Source of the DNA: Variovorax sp. IB41
Lineage (GTDB): Bacteria; Pseudomonadota; Gammaproteobacteria; Burkholderiales; Burkholderiaceae_C
Reading direction: 5' to 3'
Assembly (NCBI RefSeq): GCF_016405905.1
Contig: NZ_JAEFCB010000001.1
Span: 1,116,001 to 1,180,000 of the forward strand
DNA length: 64,000 bases
Each line of letters begins with the position of its first letter. Within the stretch, counting starts at the first letter, position 1. Of this stretch, positions 61,952-64,000 are shown piece after piece. Below the pieces are notes generated by a model. The model searched no databases. It was not told where the DNA came from and saw only the letters and a program-made list of their open reading frames with translations. Made by a program: the position numbers and the translations under genes.

Positions 61952-64000
61952 TGCGTGCAGTGCCGCCAACGACAACGACAGCGACGACAGCGCCGGCACC
62001 GCACCGCTGGCAATTCATCCGCGTCGGGGGCGCCGACCAGGTCATCTTCCGCACGGGCGAGGACATCGCCCGGCTCGGGGAGCTGGACCAGAAGCTGTGG
62101 GTCGCCCTCGCCTGCCCGACGCGCGGCATCGACTTCGATGCGCGCACGCTGGACCTCATCGATGCCGACCGCGACGGCCGCGTGCGGCCGCCCGAAGTGG
62201 TCGCGGCCTGCGAATGGGTGTGCGCGCGGCTGCGCAACCCCGACGTGCTGCTGCAAGGCAGCGATGTGCTGGCGCTGGACGACCTGGATGCCGGCAACGC
62301 CGATGGCGCGCGCCTGATCGAAGAGGCGCGCCGGCTGCTGCAGATCCAGGGCAAGCCCGACTCGGCCACGCTCACGCTGGCCGACATCGCCGACCGCGGC
62401 GAGCTGCTGTCCGCGATGCGCTTCAACGGCGACGGCGTGATCACGCCCGCGACGACGCAGGACGACGCCGTGCGCGCGACGGTCGCCCAGATCATGCGCA
62501 CCCACGGCAGCGTGCCCGACCGCCACAAGCAAACGCCGGGCGTGGACCGCGCCCGCATCGAAGCGTTTTTCGCCCAGGTGCAGGCCGCGCGCGACTGGCA
62601 CGCCAAGGCGGACGCCAACGACCGCACGCTGATGCCGCTCGGCGAGCCCACGCTGGCCGCCGCCGACGCCACGCGCAAGGTGCAGGCCAAGCTCGACGAT
62701 TACTTCGCGCGCTGCCGCGTCGCCGCCTTCGACGTGCAGGCCGTCGCGGCATTGAACCCCTCGCCCGAGGCCTATGACGCGCTGGGCGCGAACAAGCTCG
62801 ACCTGAGCGCCGACCCGATTGCCGACCTGCCGCTCGCGCCCGTCACGCCGCGCTGCGTGCTGCCGCTGCACGGCAACCGCATCAACCCCGCGTGGACCGA
62901 AGACATCGCCGCGTTCGCCGACCGCGCCGTCACGCCGCTGCTGGGCGCGCGCGACGAACTCGCGGAAACGGAATGGCTCGCCATCAAGCAGCAGCTCGCG
63001 CCGCTGCAGTCGCTGATGGCCCAGCGGCCCGACAACGCCGCGGCGTCGCTGTCGCTCGCGCAGCTCGACGCGTTCCTGCAAACCCGCGAAGCCCTCTTCG
63101 CGTTGCTGCACGACGATGAAGCCGCCGAGACGCACAACAACCTGCTGGTCGATCTGGAAAAGCTCATCCGGCTGCAGCGCGACCTGGTCGTGCTGCTCAA
63201 CAACTTCGTCTCGTTCAAGGCCTTCTACCGGCGCGAGGGCGCGATCTTCCAGGCCGGCACGCTGTACCTGGACGGCCGCAGCTGCGAACTCACGGTGCAG
63301 GTGCAGGACACGGCCAAGCACGCGGTGCTGGCGGGCCTGGCGAAGACCTGCCTCGCGTACTGCGACTGCACGCGCCAGGGGCAGAAGATGAGCATCGTGG
63401 CGGCGTTCACCGCGGGCGACATCGACTTTCTTTTCGTCGGCCGCAACGGCGTCTTCTACGACCGCCAGGGCCGCGACTGGGACGCCACCATCACCAAGCT
63501 GATCGAGAACCCGACCAGCGTGGCGCAGGCCTTCTTCGCGCCCTACAAGAAGTTCGTGCGGGTGATCGAGGAGCAGGTGGCCAAGCGCGCGGCCGCCAGC
63601 GAGGCCGCGGGCCAGGGCACGCTCACGGGCTTTGCGACCAAGCTCACGACCGCCGACCAGACTGCGGCGGGCGCGGCCAAGGCGCCCGCGACGGCGCCTC
63701 GCACGGCCGGCCGCGTGGACGTGGGCACCGTGGCGGCCATCGGCGTGGCGCTCGGGAGCATCAGCGCGGTGCTGGTCGCGATCTTCGGCAAGTTCATCGA
63801 CCTGGGGCAGTGGATACCGGTGGCACTCGTCGGCATCGTCGCGGCGATCTCCGGGCCGAGCATGCTGATCGCGTGGCTCAAGCTGCGCCAGCGCAGCCTG
63901 GGGCCGATCCTGGACGCGAGCGGCTGGGCCATCAATGGGCGCATGAAGGTCAATGTGCGGCTGGGCGGCATGCTCTCGCAGACCGCGCACGTGCCGCCGG
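61951..64000 (+). CDS. Large unrecognised protein with EF-hand-like loop and C-terminal membrane segments (partial, 3' end outside window)
   Basis: At least 683 residues, open to the end of the window. Residues 71-82 (DADRDGRVRPPE) match a canonical calcium EF-hand loop (D-x-D-x-D-G-x-V-x-x-x-E). A second, degenerate loop lies near 159-165 (NGDGVIT). A long helical middle contains LLVDLEKLIRLQRDLVVLLNNF, followed by a beta-rich domain (LYLDGRSCELTVQVQDT, MSIVAAFTAGDIDFLFVGRNG). Near 590-650 there are two hydrophobic segments (VAAIGVALGSISAVLVAIFG and IPVALVGIVAAISGPSMLIAW). I do not know the family. It starts at the last base of the PPOX stop. Confidence 0.75.
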   Translation, partial: MRAVPPTTTTATTAPAPHRWQFIRVGGADQVIFRTGEDIARLGELDQKLWVALACPTRGIDFDARTLDLIDADRDGRVRPPEVVAACEWVCARLRNPDVLLQGSDVLALDDLDAGNADGARLIEEARRLLQIQGKPDSATLTLADIADRGELLSAMRFNGDGVITPATTQDDAVRATVAQIMRTHGSVPDRHKQTPGVDRARIEAFFAQVQAARDWHAKADANDRTLMPLGEPTLAAADATRKVQAKLDDYFARCRVAAFDVQAVAALNPSPEAYDALGANKLDLSADPIADLPLAPVTPRCVLPLHGNRINPAWTEDIAAFADRAVTPLLGARDELAETEWLAIKQQLAPLQSLMAQRPDNAAASLSLAQLDAFLQTREALFALLHDDEAAETHNNLLVDLEKLIRLQRDLVVLLNNFVSFKAFYRREGAIFQAGTLYLDGRSCELTVQVQDTAKHAVLAGLAKTCLAYCDCTRQGQKMSIVAAFTAGDIDFLFVGRNGVFYDRQGRDWDATITKLIENPTSVAQAFFAPYKKFVRVIEEQVAKRAAASEAAGQGTLTGFATKLTTADQTAAGAAKAPATAPRTAGRVDVGTVAAIGVALGSISAVLVAIFGKFIDLGQWIPVALVGIVAAISGPSMLIAWLKLRQRSLGPILDASGWAINGRMKVNVRLGGMLSQTAHVPP

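Noticed and set aside
61693..63990. Long minus-strand frame at the right end
   Set aside because: It overlaps the PPOX-type gene and the plus-strand protein that starts at 61951; the plus-strand reading has EF-hand and membrane features and translational coupling, the minus one only Arg/Val/Gln-rich sequence.

Overview
The window is a high-GC bacterial chromosome segment with dense, short-spaced genes. Gene content points to a betaproteobacterium of the Comamonadaceae, most like Variovorax: Bug-type solute-binding proteins, class I PHA genes, a CobN/ChlI-type cobaltochelatase, TRAP and CaiB/BaiF catabolic clusters, and a REP-like palindrome with the core GAGCTTGTCGAAGC. The genus is inferred from style and family content, not from a marker gene. 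There is no tRNA, rRNA, CRISPR array, insertion sequence or phage gene that I can see. The sequence reads as chromosomal core and catabolic accessory genes, not as an integrated element.

Layout. 1-4126 (+): the end of a RIO-type kinase, a BtuF-like metal/cobalamin binding protein, an orphan GAF histidine kinase, a GNAT acetyltransferase and a SET-domain protein. 4145-16393 (-): a B12/cobalt block. A -10 box and a well-conserved cobalamin riboswitch lead into a TonB receptor, a PepSY membrane protein, a lone CbiM-like permease, CobW, CobN, a ChlI-type ATPase and a VWA protein, followed by a DUF1090 protein. 16438-24649: small hypotheticals, a CPA2 antiporter, DctA, PhaB, a DJ-1/PfpI protein, a CinA-type amidase, an EamA exporter and its divergent LysR regulator. 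24674-30802: two Bug solute-binding proteins, a CitE-like lyase, a class III CoA-transferase, a MaoC-type hydratase and a divergent LysR gene. Together these resemble an itaconate/mesaconate-type C5-dicarboxylate pathway. 30888-37741: M23 peptidase, two glutathione transferases, PhaA and PhaC, a small membrane protein and PgeF. 37748-51897: a zeta-class isomerase with an FAH hydrolase (gentisate/tyrosine-type ring cleavage), a NUDIX hydrolase, CreA, a LytM lipoprotein, a tannase-family esterase, an AraC regulator, a ClsC-like phospholipase D, AlkB, an ABC exporter and a FAD monooxygenase.

52128-59428 is the most distinctive region. A LacI regulator is divergent from an operon encoding a TRAP binding protein, a fused DctQM permease, a VOC protein, a RuBisCO-like protein and a DUF1537 acid-sugar kinase. 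The last two genes overlap by four bases. I read this as import, phosphorylation and RuBisCO-like C-C bond cleavage of a branched or C4/C5 acid sugar (D-apionate-like), with a VOC enzyme of unknown role.

59445-64000 holds small stress-type proteins (a HHE hemerythrin, an isochorismatase-type hydrolase, a PPOX-type flavin protein). It ends in a large unrecognised protein with an EF-hand-like loop and C-terminal membrane segments that runs off the window.
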